DNA from: Chitinophaga sp. LS1
Lineage (GTDB): Bacteria; Bacteroidota; Bacteroidia; Chitinophagales; Chitinophagaceae
NCBI RefSeq assembly: GCF_034274695.1
Contig: NZ_CP128362.1
Coordinates: 6,698,501 to 6,762,500 of the forward strand
Length of the DNA stretch: 64,000 bases
Direction: 5' to 3'
The notes beneath the pieces were generated by a model. The model was not told where the DNA came from, did no database searches, and was given only the letters and a program-made list of their open reading frames with translations. Positions 1 to 8,896 of this stretch are shown here, one piece after another. Every line of letters starts with the position of its first letter. Position 1 is the stretch's first letter. The position numbers and the translations under genes are program-made.

Positions 1-109
1 AGGTCTGAAGCCGGGAGACAGGGTAGTGTACGAAGGGGTACGCAATCTTAGAGAGGGTATGCAGATCAATCCGACGGTGATTTCGCTGGATAGTATCAGG
101 GCATTGTAA
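1..109 (+). CDS. RND efflux periplasmic adaptor subunit, C-terminal end (partial)
   Basis: Only the last 35 codons lie in the window. They read in frame from base 2 to a TAA at 107-109, and contain GLKPGDRVVYEG and end in VISLDSIRAL. The GLKPGDRVV motif is typical of the membrane-proximal domain of HlyD/AcrA-type membrane fusion proteins, which bridge an inner-membrane RND pump and an outer-membrane channel. The RND permease gene starts about 200 bases downstream on the same strand, which fits an adaptor-permease-channel operon. The 3' end of this gene is repeated twice more downstream (see the repeat at 75-229). Assignment rests on a short stretch and on context. Confidence 0.75.
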   Translation, partial: GLKPGDRVVYEGVRNLREGMQINPTVISLDSIRAL

Positions 110-229
110 TGATCAGTGTATTGATCTATCTGTGCGGTGATTTCGCTGGATAGCATCAGGGCAGTGTAATGATCAGTGCAGTGATCTATCTGTGCGGTGA
201 TTTCGCTGGATAGTATCCGTGCCCTTTAA
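75..229 (+). repeat. Three-copy 60-bp tandem repeat of the adaptor gene's 3' end
   Basis: The block beginning CGGTGATTTCGCTGGATAG occurs at 75, 135 and 195, an exact 60-bp period. Each copy ends in an in-frame TAA (107-109, 167-169, 227-229). Copy one is the real end of the adaptor gene. The copies encode VISLDSIRAL, VISLDSIRAV and VISLDSIRAL. Between the first and third copies the last three sense codons differ at five bases, all of them synonymous. Confidence 0.9.
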
Positions 230-308
230 AGCAAATTATCAATCCGGTGGCATACATCTAAGTGGTGCGACCTGATAGATAAATCATTTTCATCTTTTAC
301 ATCATTTT

Positions 309-3300
309 ATGTTTGATACATTTATCAAGCGGCCCGTGCTGTCGCTAGTCATCTCGTTAATCATAGTCCTGCTGGGCCTACTGGCACTATTCTCTCTGCC
401 AGTCACCCAATTTCCCGACATCGTTCCTCCATCCGTTACCGTTACCGCCAAGTACACGGGTGCGAATGCCGAAGTATGTGCCAAAGCCGTGGCCACTCCA
501 TTGGAAAGAGCCATCAATGGTGTACCGGGTATGACCTACATGTCGTCTGTATCCAGCAATACCGGTGTCACACTGATCTCCGTTTCTTTCGCCGTTGGTA
601 CAGATCCGGACCAGGCCGCAGTAAACGTACAGAACCGTGTGGCCACCATCCTCGATGAATTACCTGAAGAGGTCATCAAAGCCGGTGTGAGTACGGAAAA
701 AGAAGTGAACAGTATGCTGCTTTACCTCAACATCATGAGTGAAGACAGCACCCTCAATGAAAAATTCATTTACAACTTTGCAGACATCAACGTATTGCAG
801 GAGTTAAAACGTATCGATGGCGTTGGCTTTGCGGAGATCATGGGCGCTAAGGAATACGCCATGCGCGTATGGCTGAAACCCGATCGTATGTTGGCTTACA
901 GCGTTAGTGCCGACGAAGTGGTGGAAGCCATCCGTAAACAAAACATCGAAGCAGCCCCCGGTAAAACAGGGGAAGCCGCTGACAATGATCCACAGGTATT
1001 ACAATACATCTTACGCTATACCGGAAAATTCTTTGAACCTGGGCAATATGAAAATATCATCATCCGCGCCAATGCCGACGGCTCTGTATTAAAGCTGAAA
1101 GAAGTGGCGGACGTGGAATTCGGCGCACTCAGTTATGGCATGGTATCCAAAACAGATGGTAAGCCTTCTGCATCTATCATGCTCAAACAACGCCCCGGTT
1201 CCAATGCACAGGATGTAATTGCGAATGTAAAAAGCCGTATGGCTGAACTGAAGGAAACCTCTTTTCCACCGGGCATGACGTACAACTTCAACTACGACGT
1301 ATCCCGTTTTCTGGATGCCTCTATCCATGAAGTATTACGTACACTGGTAGAAGCATTCATCTTAGTATTCATCGTGGTATTCCTCTTTATACAGGACTTC
1401 CGCTCTACCCTCATACCTGCACTGGCAGTGCCGGTAGCGTTGATCGGTACATTGGCATTTATGCAAATGATGGGTTTCTCTATCAACCTGCTCACCCTGT
1501 TTGCATTAGTGCTTGCCATTGGTATAGTGGTCGATAATGCCATTGTGGTGGTGGAAGCTGTGCATGTAAAAATGCATGATCAGCACATGGCTCCCATGCA
1601 AGCCACACTGGCGGCAATGCGGGAAATAAGCGGGGCACTGGTGGCGATTACATTGGTCATGTCTGCCGTATTTATCCCGGTGGCATTCCTCTCAGGCCCT
1701 GTGGGCGTGTTCTACAGACAGTTCTCCCTCACCATGGCAATTGCAATTGTGATTTCGGGTATCAATGCCGTAACCCTCACGCCTGCTCTGTGTGCGATTA
1801 TGCTCAAAAATCACCATGCAGCGGGCAAGCCCCGTACATGGCTACAAAAGTTCTTCGATAAATTTAACTATCGTTATAATAAGACAGAAAAGAAATACCA
1901 GCACCTGGTTGGATATATTGCAGGCAGGCGCATGATCACAATCGGGATGCTGGCATTCTTTTTCATTGCTACCTGGGGCGTGAGCGCGATTCTGCCCGGA
2001 GGCTTTATTCCTGCTGAAGACCAGGGGATGATCTATGTGAACGTCACGACGCCTGCAGGTGCCACTGTATCCAGAACGGAGGCTGTGCTGGATGAAGTAC
2101 AGAAAGTAGCAGCAAATCTGAAAGAAACAGAATCGGTATCTATACTGGCGGGGTATAGCCTGGTGAGTGAAGTAGCGGGTGCCAGCTATGGCATGGGTAT
2201 GGTGAACCTGAAACCATGGGAAGAAAGAAACCGGTCTGTGAAAGAGATCATTGCACAATTAGAGAAAGATACCCGCAACATTAATGATGCAAGTATTGAG
2301 TTCTTCCCACCTCCTACCGTACCGGGTTTTGGTAACTCGAGTGGTTTTGAACTGCGTGTGCTGGACAAGAGTGGTAGTGGAGACTTAAGACAAACAGCGG
2401 ATGTAACGACAGCATTCATCAACGCATTGAAAGAAAGAAAAGAAATCGGAAGTGCATTTACCAGCTTTGACCCTGACTTTCCACAATATATGATTCATGT
2501 GGACCAGGCCATGGCAGCGAAGAAGGGCGTGAGTATAGATAATGCCATGAGCACGTTGCAGACATTGCTGGGCAGTTATTATGCCTCTAACTTTATACGT
2601 TTCGGCCAGATGTATAAGGTGATGGTACAGGCATCGCCCCGCTATAGAACCAAGCCGGAAGATATCCTGCATTTGTATGTCAAGAATGATAAAGGCGAGA
2701 TGGTGCCTTATTCCAACTTTGTAAGCCTGGAAAGAGTGTATGGACCAGAGCAGCTCACACGTTATAATATGTATACAGCGGCGATGGTGAATGGAGATGC
2801 GGCGCCGGGATATAGTAGTGGTGATGCTATCAAAGCTATTGAAGAAGTGGCGAAGCAGAAACTGCCACGTGGATTTAGTTTTGAGTGGAGTGGGATGACG
2901 AGAGAACAGATCCTTTCAGGTAATCAGGCGGTGTACATTTTTGCGATTGTATTGTTGTTTGTGTATTTGTTGCTGGCAGCACAGTATGAGAGTTTCTTAT
3001 TGCCATTGCCGGTGATATTATCACTACCGGCGGGGATCTTCGGGGCTTTCCTTACGTTGAAACTGGCGGGATTGGAGAATAATATTTATGCGCAGGTGGC
3101 ATTGGTGATGCTGGTTGGTTTGTTGGGTAAGAATGCGATATTGATAGTGGAGTTTGCGATCCTGAAACATAAGCAGGGTGCTTCGATATTGGAGAGTGCG
3201 AAGGAAGGTGCGGTGTCTCGTTTGCGTCCGATTTTGATGACTTCGTTTGCCTTTATTGCAGGGTTGATCCCTCTGTGTGTTGCGAATGGTGCAGGTGCGA

Positions 3301-4982
3301 TGGGGAATAGGTCGATTGGTACAGCGGCAGCGGGGGGAATGTTGATAGGAACGGTATTCGGTGTGGTGGTGATTCCGGGGTTGTATGTGCTGTTTGCAGG
3401 GATAGCGGAGAAGAGGAGGAAGCCACATGTGGTGAAGGCGCATCATGTGGTGACGGTGTTGGTGTTAGGGGTGTTGATGAGTAGTTGTTATACGCCGAAG
3501 GCAGTGGAGTATCCTGAGGTGCCTGCGGTACCTGGGGAGCATGCGATGCCTGCGGGACATGAGGTGCCTGCGGAGCATGAGGTGCATGAGGTGCATGCGG
3601 TGCCTACGGGGCATGCGATACCTGCGGAGCATGAGGTGCCTGCGGGGCTTGTAACAAATGTATCAGCTAAAACAAAGGATACAACAGCTACTACCCCACT
3701 TACTTACCAACAGTTTTTTGCAGACCCATATCTCAGGCAATTACTGGATACTGCCTTACATAATAATACGGATATACAGTTAGCGCTGCAGCGGGTGGAA
3801 ATGACAAAGGCACAGTTGCTGGTAGCCAGCAAGGCATGGTTGCCGGCTGTGAATGCGGCTGTAGATGCAGGTGTAGAAAGATATGGTGATTATACCATGA
3901 ATGGCGTAGGTAACTATGATACCAACCTTTCACAGAATATAGACAATAATCAAAAGATACCGAATCCTACGCCGAATTACTTTATTGGGCTGAAGAGTGC
4001 GTGGGAAATAGATCTGTGGGGGAAGTTAAAGAATGGTAAGAAAGCAGCACAGCAGCGGATGCTGGCGAGTGAGCAGGGAAAACGACTGGTGACCACGCAG
4101 TTGATAGCAAATGTAGCGGGGATGTATTACCAGCTATTGGCACTGGATAATGAGCGAACTGTATTGCAACGCAACATTGCCTTGCAGCAATCAGCGCTGT
4201 CGACAGTACGTATTCAGCAGGAAGCGGGAAGAGCGACATTGCTGGCAGTGCAACAATTTCATGCGCAGTTGTTGAATACACAGAGTTTGATGATGGGGAT
4301 TCAGCAACAAACGACAAGGTTGGAGAATCAGTTGAATGCGTTGCTGGGTCGGTTTCCGCAGGCGATACCGAGAGATACTTCTTTGCTGACAGCCCCATTG
4401 CCTCCTTATGCGAGTGCAGGCATGCCGGCGACATTGTTATCTCATCGTCCGGATATTCAGCAGGCAGCGCTGGAATTGGGTGCAGCGAAAGCGGATGTGG
4501 CAGCGGCGAAGGCGGCGTTTTTACCATCGCTGAATATCAATCCCTATGTAGGATTTAATAGTTTCAGGGCGAATTTATTATTTAATACGGGGTCAGTGGC
4601 TTATGGGTTGTTAGGAGGTGTGACGGCGCCGATATTTAATAAGAAGCAGCTGGCGGCACAGTACCAGGTGAATTCGGCAACGGCATTAAGTGCGTTTTAT
4701 AATTACAGACAAAGAGTGATAGATGGGTACCAGGAAGTGATGACGGCGCTGAGCCAGTTGCATAATGGCCAGGAGGCATTCAGGCTGAAAGAAGCAGAAG
4801 TGACGATGTTGAAGGATGGGGTATCGACAGCGAATGACCTGTATATGACGGGGTATGCGAACTATCTGGAGGTGATTACAGCGCAAAAGAGTGTGTTGGA
4901 GGCAGAGTTGGCGCTGGCAAATAACAGGAAGGAGTTGTTTTTGGGAACGATTGAGTTGTATAGGGCGTTGGGAGGAATGTAA
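309..4982 (+). CDS. RND efflux permease (HAE-1/AcrB type) fused to a NodT/TolC-like outer-membrane factor
   Basis: Single 1557-codon frame. Residues 1-1040 are a complete RND permease beginning MFDTFIKRPVLSLVIS, with the proton-relay Asp409 in GIVVDNAIVVVE and the conserved Lys941 in LLGKNAILIVE. Residues 1043-1060 form a hydrophobic segment ending in a lipobox-like LMSSC (Cys1060), as in outer-membrane lipoprotein channels. Residues 1067-1113 are a His/Glu/Pro-rich repetitive linker, and about 1120-1557 is an OMF domain (YQQFFADPYLRQLLDTAL, repeated coiled-coil arms, SHRPDI). Pumps of this class expel drugs or solvents using the proton gradient. The adaptor gene lies just upstream. Separate permease and channel genes are the norm, so this is a gene fusion. 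An AGGAGG at 3414-3419 precedes an in-frame GTG at 3429, so separate initiation of the channel is possible. Confidence 0.9.
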   Translation: MFDTFIKRPVLSLVISLIIVLLGLLALFSLPVTQFPDIVPPSVTVTAKYTGANAEVCAKAVATPLERAINGVPGMTYMSSVSSNTGVTLISVSFAVGTDPDQAAVNVQNRVATILDELPEEVIKAGVSTEKEVNSMLLYLNIMSEDSTLNEKFIYNFADINVLQELKRIDGVGFAEIMGAKEYAMRVWLKPDRMLAYSVSADEVVEAIRKQNIEAAPGKTGEAADNDPQVLQYILRYTGKFFEPGQYENIIIRANADGSVLKLKEVADVEFGALSYGMVSKTDGKPSASIMLKQRPGSNAQDVIANVKSRMAELKETSFPPGMTYNFNYDVSRFLDASIHEVLRTLVEAFILVFIVVFLFIQDFRSTLIPALAVPVALIGTLAFMQMMGFSINLLTLFALVLAIGIVVDNAIVVVEAVHVKMHDQHMAPMQATLAAMREISGALVAITLVMSAVFIPVAFLSGPVGVFYRQFSLTMAIAIVISGINAVTLTPALCAIMLKNHHAAGKPRTWLQKFFDKFNYRYNKTEKKYQHLVGYIAGRRMITIGMLAFFFIATWGVSAILPGGFIPAEDQGMIYVNVTTPAGATVSRTEAVLDEVQKVAANLKETESVSILAGYSLVSEVAGASYGMGMVNLKPWEERNRSVKEIIAQLEKDTRNINDASIEFFPPPTVPGFGNSSGFELRVLDKSGSGDLRQTADVTTAFINALKERKEIGSAFTSFDPDFPQYMIHVDQAMAAKKGVSIDNAMSTLQTLLGSYYASNFIRFGQMYKVMVQASPRYRTKPEDILHLYVKNDKGEMVPYSNFVSLERVYGPEQLTRYNMYTAAMVNGDAAPGYSSGDAIKAIEEVAKQKLPRGFSFEWSGMTREQILSGNQAVYIFAIVLLFVYLLLAAQYESFLLPLPVILSLPAGIFGAFLTLKLAGLENNIYAQVALVMLVGLLGKNAILIVEFAILKHKQGASILESAKEGAVSRLRPILMTSFAFIAGLIPLCVANGAGAMGNRSIGTAAAGGMLIGTVFGVVVIPGLYVLFAGIAEKRRKPHVVKAHHVVTVLVLGVLMSSCYTPKAVEYPEVPAVPGEHAMPAGHEVPAEHEVHEVHAVPTGHAIPAEHEVPAGLVTNVSAKTKDTTATTPLTYQQFFADPYLRQLLDTALHNNTDIQLALQRVEMTKAQLLVASKAWLPAVNAAVDAGVERYGDYTMNGVGNYDTNLSQNIDNNQKIPNPTPNYFIGLKSAWEIDLWGKLKNGKKAAQQRMLASEQGKRLVTTQLIANVAGMYYQLLALDNERTVLQRNIALQQSALSTVRIQQEAGRATLLAVQQFHAQLLNTQSLMMGIQQQTTRLENQLNALLGRFPQAIPRDTSLLTAPLPPYASAGMPATLLSHRPDIQQAALELGAAKADVAAAKAAFLPSLNINPYVGFNSFRANLLFNTGSVAYGLLGGVTAPIFNKKQLAAQYQVNSATALSAFYNYRQRVIDGYQEVMTALSQLHNGQEAFRLKEAEVTMLKDGVSTANDLYMTGYANYLEVITAQKSVLEAELALANNRKELFLGTIELYRALGGM

Positions 4983-5168
4983 GGAGAAGAAAGGATTGCC
5001 CTGGGGAACGATTGAGTTGTATAAGGCTCACGAAGGAATGTAAGGAGAAGAAAGGAATTGCCTTGGGGAACGATTGAGTTGTATAAGGCTCACGAAGGAA
5101 TGTAAGGAGAAGAAAGGAATTGCCTTGGGGGACGATTGAGTTGTATAGGGCTCACGAAGGAATGTAAG
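4945..5168 (+). repeat. Four-copy 61/62-bp tandem repeat of the RND-OMF gene's 3' end
   Basis: The sequence GAACGATTGAGTTGTATA, which encodes the C-terminal TIELY of the fused pump, recurs at 4945, 5006, 5068 and 5130 (periods 61, 62, 62). Each copy ends GGAATGTAA, so the gene's stop codon is carried by every copy. Copies two to four are nearly identical. Because the period is not a multiple of three, the copies lie in different frames relative to the gene. Confidence 0.9.
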
Positions 5169-5280
5169 AACCAGATAACGAAATAAAGAATCATTATTTA
5201 TTACCTGACAGGTCGTTTAAAAACCAGGCTTGTCTTTTTAATGTAGCAGTAGTAGTATAAGTTAGAGGATTGATGAAGTG

Positions 5281-5322
5281 CAGCCCTCATTTGCAAATGC
5301 AAGTGGGGGCTGTTTATTTTTT
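5281..5322 (+). terminator. Rho-independent terminator after the efflux operon
   Basis: Imperfect stem CAGCCCTCATTTG / CAAGTGGGGGCTG with a short loop, followed by a T-rich run. It lies about 115 bases past the last tail repeat and before the histidine kinase gene. Confidence 0.7.
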
Positions 5323-5411
5323 TCCAACTCATTACATCATTTTAATATACATTTATACCAGCTGCGGCGCGATTTTTGAGGTAGTCCCCGTGGCCAGTAA
5401 TTTATGGAAGA

Positions 5412-6983
5412 ATGATATTAATCGTCGATGATAAGCCAGAAAATATTCTATCACTTAGAAAGACATTAGAATTACACGATCTGGAAGTGGATACTGCTTT
5501 ATCAGGAGAGGAAGCACTCAAGAAGATCCTTAAGAACAACTATGCACTCATCATTCTCGATGTACAGATGCCTAGTATGGATGGCTTTGAGGTAGCTGAA
5601 ACCATTTCCGGATATAGTAAAGCAAGGGACGTACCTATCCTGTTCCTGTCTGCTGTCAATAAGGATAAAAAATTCATTGCCAAGGGCTATGCTTCTGGAG
5701 GGTTGGATTACATAACCAAACCAGTAGACCCTGATATATTTCTGCTTAAAGTAAAGACTTTCATTAAATTATATGAACAGAACCGTCAGTTGCAGGCCAT
5801 GCATGAAAACCTTCGTCAGGAGGTAGAAGTGCGTAAACAGGCACAGGCGGCATTGAATGCAAAGGTACAGGAGCAGCATTCCATCCTTGAGTCCCTCCCC
5901 CAGGTAGCCTTTACCGCCAGGGGGGATGGAAATGTGGAATATGCGAACCGGCATTGGTTCTATTATTCCCCATCCCTGGATGATTTCCCCGCTACCTACG
6001 ACCAGGACCACCAGGAACAAAAGGTTTGGGAGAATGCGATCCTGGCAGGCCAACCTATTGAAAAGGAAGTGTACCTGCATAACCGGCTCACCCATCATTA
6101 CAGATGTCATTTACTCAGGGCCATTCCCATTGACGAAGATGGACGAATTGTAAAATGGGTAGGTACATTTACCGATATCGCCCATCAGAAACAAGCGAAT
6201 GAGATCCTGGAACAAAGGGTGGAGGAGCGTACCCATGAACTGCAGGAAATGAACCAGGCACTGGAAGCAAGTAACTATGAGTTACAGCAGTTTGCCAGTG
6301 TGGCTTCGCACGATTTGAAAGAGCCGCTCAGGAAGATCCAGTTATTTGGAACGATCCTCCGCGACAGGCATTTGGGTACCAACCCGGATGCCATCCAGTA
6401 TATGGAAAGGATTGTGAGTTCTTCTGAAAGGATGAGCAAATTGATAAGTGATCTATTAAAATACTCCAGGTTATCAGCAGACAATACTTTTGAGCCAGTC
6501 AATCTGAATGGGTTGATCAATGAGATCTTAGCAGACCTGGAATTGTCAGTTAGAGATGCCGATGCGGAGATCGTGGTAGAAGAATTACCAGAGTTGGAAG
6601 CAATACCAGGGCAGATCCGGCAGGCATTACAGAATATAATTAGTAATGCACTGAAATTCAGAAGGCCCGGGGTACGGGCATTGATCACCATCAAGTCGGA
6701 AATTGTAGGGGAGAAAGAATTAGAAAGTAGTGTGCAGGAAGCCGGGAATTTTTGCAGGATTGTGGTGAGTGATAATGGGATTGGATTTGATGAAAAGTAC
6801 TTACCAAAGATATTTACGCTGTTTCAGCGATTGCATAGTGCGGATGCGTATGAGGGTACTGGTATTGGGTTGAGTATCGCAAAGAAAGTGATTGAGAAGC
6901 ACCAGGGGATTATCAGTGCACAAAGTAAAGAGGATGAGGGAACGAGATTTATTATGGTGTTGCCGCTGAAACAATCGAATTAA
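5412..6983 (+). CDS. REC-PAS-histidine kinase (response regulator/sensor hybrid)
   Basis: 523 residues. An N-terminal receiver domain (about 1-120) has Asp6/Asp7, phosphoacceptor Asp50 in IILDVQMP and Lys103 in ITKPVD. A coiled coil (about 125-155) leads to a PAS-like domain (about 157-260), a second coiled coil, a HisKA domain with His300 in SHDLKEPLR, and a HATPase domain with NIISNALKF and DNGIGFD. There is no membrane segment, so it is cytoplasmic. Such kinases transfer phosphate to response regulators; the attached REC probably gates the kinase. The next genes, on the opposite strand, are cheB and cheR, and in this phylum CheB/CheR/REC-PAS-kinase sets often work as a non-motility signalling module (inference). 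Confidence 0.9.
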   Translation: MILIVDDKPENILSLRKTLELHDLEVDTALSGEEALKKILKNNYALIILDVQMPSMDGFEVAETISGYSKARDVPILFLSAVNKDKKFIAKGYASGGLDYITKPVDPDIFLLKVKTFIKLYEQNRQLQAMHENLRQEVEVRKQAQAALNAKVQEQHSILESLPQVAFTARGDGNVEYANRHWFYYSPSLDDFPATYDQDHQEQKVWENAILAGQPIEKEVYLHNRLTHHYRCHLLRAIPIDEDGRIVKWVGTFTDIAHQKQANEILEQRVEERTHELQEMNQALEASNYELQQFASVASHDLKEPLRKIQLFGTILRDRHLGTNPDAIQYMERIVSSSERMSKLISDLLKYSRLSADNTFEPVNLNGLINEILADLELSVRDADAEIVVEELPELEAIPGQIRQALQNIISNALKFRRPGVRALITIKSEIVGEKELESSVQEAGNFCRIVVSDNGIGFDEKYLPKIFTLFQRLHSADAYEGTGIGLSIAKKVIEKHQGIISAQSKEDEGTRFIMVLPLKQSN

Positions 6984-6988
6984 AAAAG

Positions 6989-7030
6989 AACGTTTTTCAA
7001 GCTGGCTGCAGGCCATGCAGCTCAAAAAAC
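6989..7030 (+). terminator. Inverted repeat after the histidine kinase
   Basis: CGTTTTTCAAGCTG and CAGCTCAAAAAACG form a 14-bp stem with two mismatches, starting just after the kinase stop codon. There is no long U-tract, so this may be a weak or factor-dependent terminator. Confidence 0.45.
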
Positions 7031-7215
7031 GGGACTAGAAAGTAAAATGAAGGCGCTGGGAATTGCGTAAAAGCCATTTCGTCTCCATCACACTTACCCG
7101 AGAGTGAGTCCCCTTTTAGCCTCGTTTTATTCGGGTACCTAATTGAGATAAGTAGTCCTTTATGCAATTCTGAAGAGGGTTATTTATTTTTGATAGATCC
7201 TGTTTTTTTCTGCAT

Positions 7216-7269
7216 TTAAAGAGCTGTTGTATTTAAAGTGCCGTTGCATTTAGAGACCCGTTGCATTTA
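7216..7269 (-). repeat. 17-bp tandem repeat of the cheB stop-codon region
   Basis: On the minus strand the cheB end TCTCTCTAA is followed by three 17-bp units: ATGCAACGGGTCTCTAA, ATGCAACGGCACTTTAA and ATACAACAGCTCTTTAA. TAA stop codons fall at 7267, 7250, 7233 and 7216, so the period is exactly 17. Each unit also begins ATG or ATA. Confidence 0.8.
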
Positions 7270-7833
7270 GAGAGACATTACCCACTCCACCATATCGCGC
7301 TGGCGCAACACCCTATCCACCTTCACCACTCCCATCGCATACTTAGGCATAAACGACACCTCTGCCTCCGCCGGATCCTGCACCGCCACTACCGCTCCCA
7401 TCGCCTTCGCCATCTGCAACCCCTCTCCTCCATCCGTATTCGCTCCTGATAATAATAAACAAGCTAACTGCTCCTTTATGACCTCCGCAGCTGAAATAAA
7501 TGTCACATCTATACTCGGCCTGCTATAATTTACCTTCTCAGAATAATCCAACGTAATCGTACCATCCGGCTCTATCAATAAATGGTAATCCGACGGCACT
7601 ACATACACCATTCCCGCTGTCAGCAAATCCTTCTCCTCCGCTTCCTTCACAGGCAAGATACTCCTTGCCGCCAGCAAATCAGACAATAACGAATCGTTAT
7701 CGCTCTTGCGGTGCAATACAATAATAATCGCCAGCTTACAAGCCGGATCTAACAACGGTAATAATTGTAACAATACCTCCAGACTACCTGCAGACCCTCC
7801 TATCACCAATGTTCGGGGAATCGAAACTGTCAT
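7267..7833 (-). CDS. cheB: CheB-type methylesterase domain protein
   Basis: 188 residues, only the catalytic domain of a chemotaxis methylesterase with no receiver domain. The catalytic triad is visible: Ser14 in IGGSAGS, His41 in VLHRKSD and Asp134 in ANTDGGEG. Such enzymes remove methyl esters from, or deamidate, glutamyl residues of receptors. The gene overlaps the end of cheR by 4 bases, so the two are translationally coupled. No chemoreceptor, CheA or flagellar gene is in the window, so the role is probably in a sensory relay with the REC-PAS-kinase encoded opposite (inference). Confidence 0.88.
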   Translation of the reverse strand: MTVSIPRTLVIGGSAGSLEVLLQLLPLLDPACKLAIIIVLHRKSDNDSLLSDLLAARSILPVKEAEEKDLLTAGMVYVVPSDYHLLIEPDGTITLDYSEKVNYSRPSIDVTFISAAEVIKEQLACLLLSGANTDGGEGLQMAKAMGAVVAVQDPAEAEVSFMPKYAMGVVKVDRVLRQRDMVEWVMSL

Positions 7834-8663
7834 GTAGCTATTTTTCTCCAGATTTTTTCTTTCTGTGCCAATGGTTTGAACAACGGCGCGACGGTTGTAA
7901 ACCGCAATGTTTCCTTCGCACCCAGCGCCATAAAGCCCAGCGGCTCAAGGCTCTCACTAAACAGGTGCAATACCTTGTCCTGCAATTCCTTGTTAAAATA
8001 AATCAACACATTGCGGCAGATTATCAGTTGAAATTCATTAAAAGAACGATCTGTCACTAAATTGTGCGCTGAAAAAACGATCTTCTCACTCAGACTCTCT
8101 GAAAATTTTGCGTACTCATAATTTGCTGCATAATACTGAGAAAAATCATGTTGTCCGCCAGACTGCTGATAATTCTGTGAATACTGCTGCATATAGGCTA
8201 AAGGGAAAATCCCCTTGCGGGCTTTCTCCAACACACTCTCGTTGATATCGGTCGCATAAATAACTGACTTGTGTAACAGGTTCATCTCCTTTAATAAGAT
8301 CGCCATGGAATACACCTCTTCACCAGTAGAACACCCTGCATGCCAGATCCTGATAAACGGATATGTGGCCAAAACCGGCAGCACCTGTTTGCGCAATGCC
8401 TGAAAAAACGCAGGATCCCGAAACATCTCCGTTACATTGACCGTGATCTGCTCCATCAGGTAGGTGAGGTAAGTACTGTCCATTCTCACTCTATAGCGAA
8501 ATTCAGCAAAACTTGGAAACCTGTCATTTGTATATACTCTTTGTAACCTCCGCTTGACAGAAGCGAAAGAATAATCCGTAAAGTCGTACCCATATTGTTC
8601 CAACAAGTCGTTCAACAATATATTTACTTCCTCATCCGTCAAATGGTGTACATTCTCCTTCAT
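7830..8663 (-). CDS. cheR: CheR-type protein-glutamate methyltransferase
   Basis: 277 residues. An N-terminal helical CheR_N domain (about 8-75) is followed by a SAM-dependent methyltransferase domain with the SAM-binding motif AGCSTGEE at 109-116, the CheR-specific NVTEMFRDP before it, and CRNVLIYF near the C-terminus. It transfers methyl groups from S-adenosylmethionine to glutamates in receptor proteins. It is the first gene of a two-gene unit with cheB (4-base overlap). Length and motifs are normal for the family. Confidence 0.92.
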   Translation of the reverse strand: MKENVHHLTDEEVNILLNDLLEQYGYDFTDYSFASVKRRLQRVYTNDRFPSFAEFRYRVRMDSTYLTYLMEQITVNVTEMFRDPAFFQALRKQVLPVLATYPFIRIWHAGCSTGEEVYSMAILLKEMNLLHKSVIYATDINESVLEKARKGIFPLAYMQQYSQNYQQSGGQHDFSQYYAANYEYAKFSESLSEKIVFSAHNLVTDRSFNEFQLIICRNVLIYFNKELQDKVLHLFSESLEPLGFMALGAKETLRFTTVAPLFKPLAQKEKIWRKIAT

Positions 8664-8896
8664 TATCGATTCATTATTCTTTTATTCCCGTGCGTAATTT
8701 CGTAAAGTTTTCCGGCATTTGTGTAGTGTCTGTCAGACAATGAATTTCCCGATGTGAGAAAGTTCTTCACCATATTCCGCCACAATCTATAATACATTCA
8801 CCTAAAAACATATATAAAATACTTATCAAAATCCAACTTACTGAGTATTCCGTAAGTATTTGGGAGAAGTATCTTTATAACCTAACTATTGCCAAC

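Noticed and set aside
3982-4527. 181-codon gene antisense to the outer-membrane factor domain
   Set aside because: Lies wholly within the well-supported fusion gene and has no protein family features.
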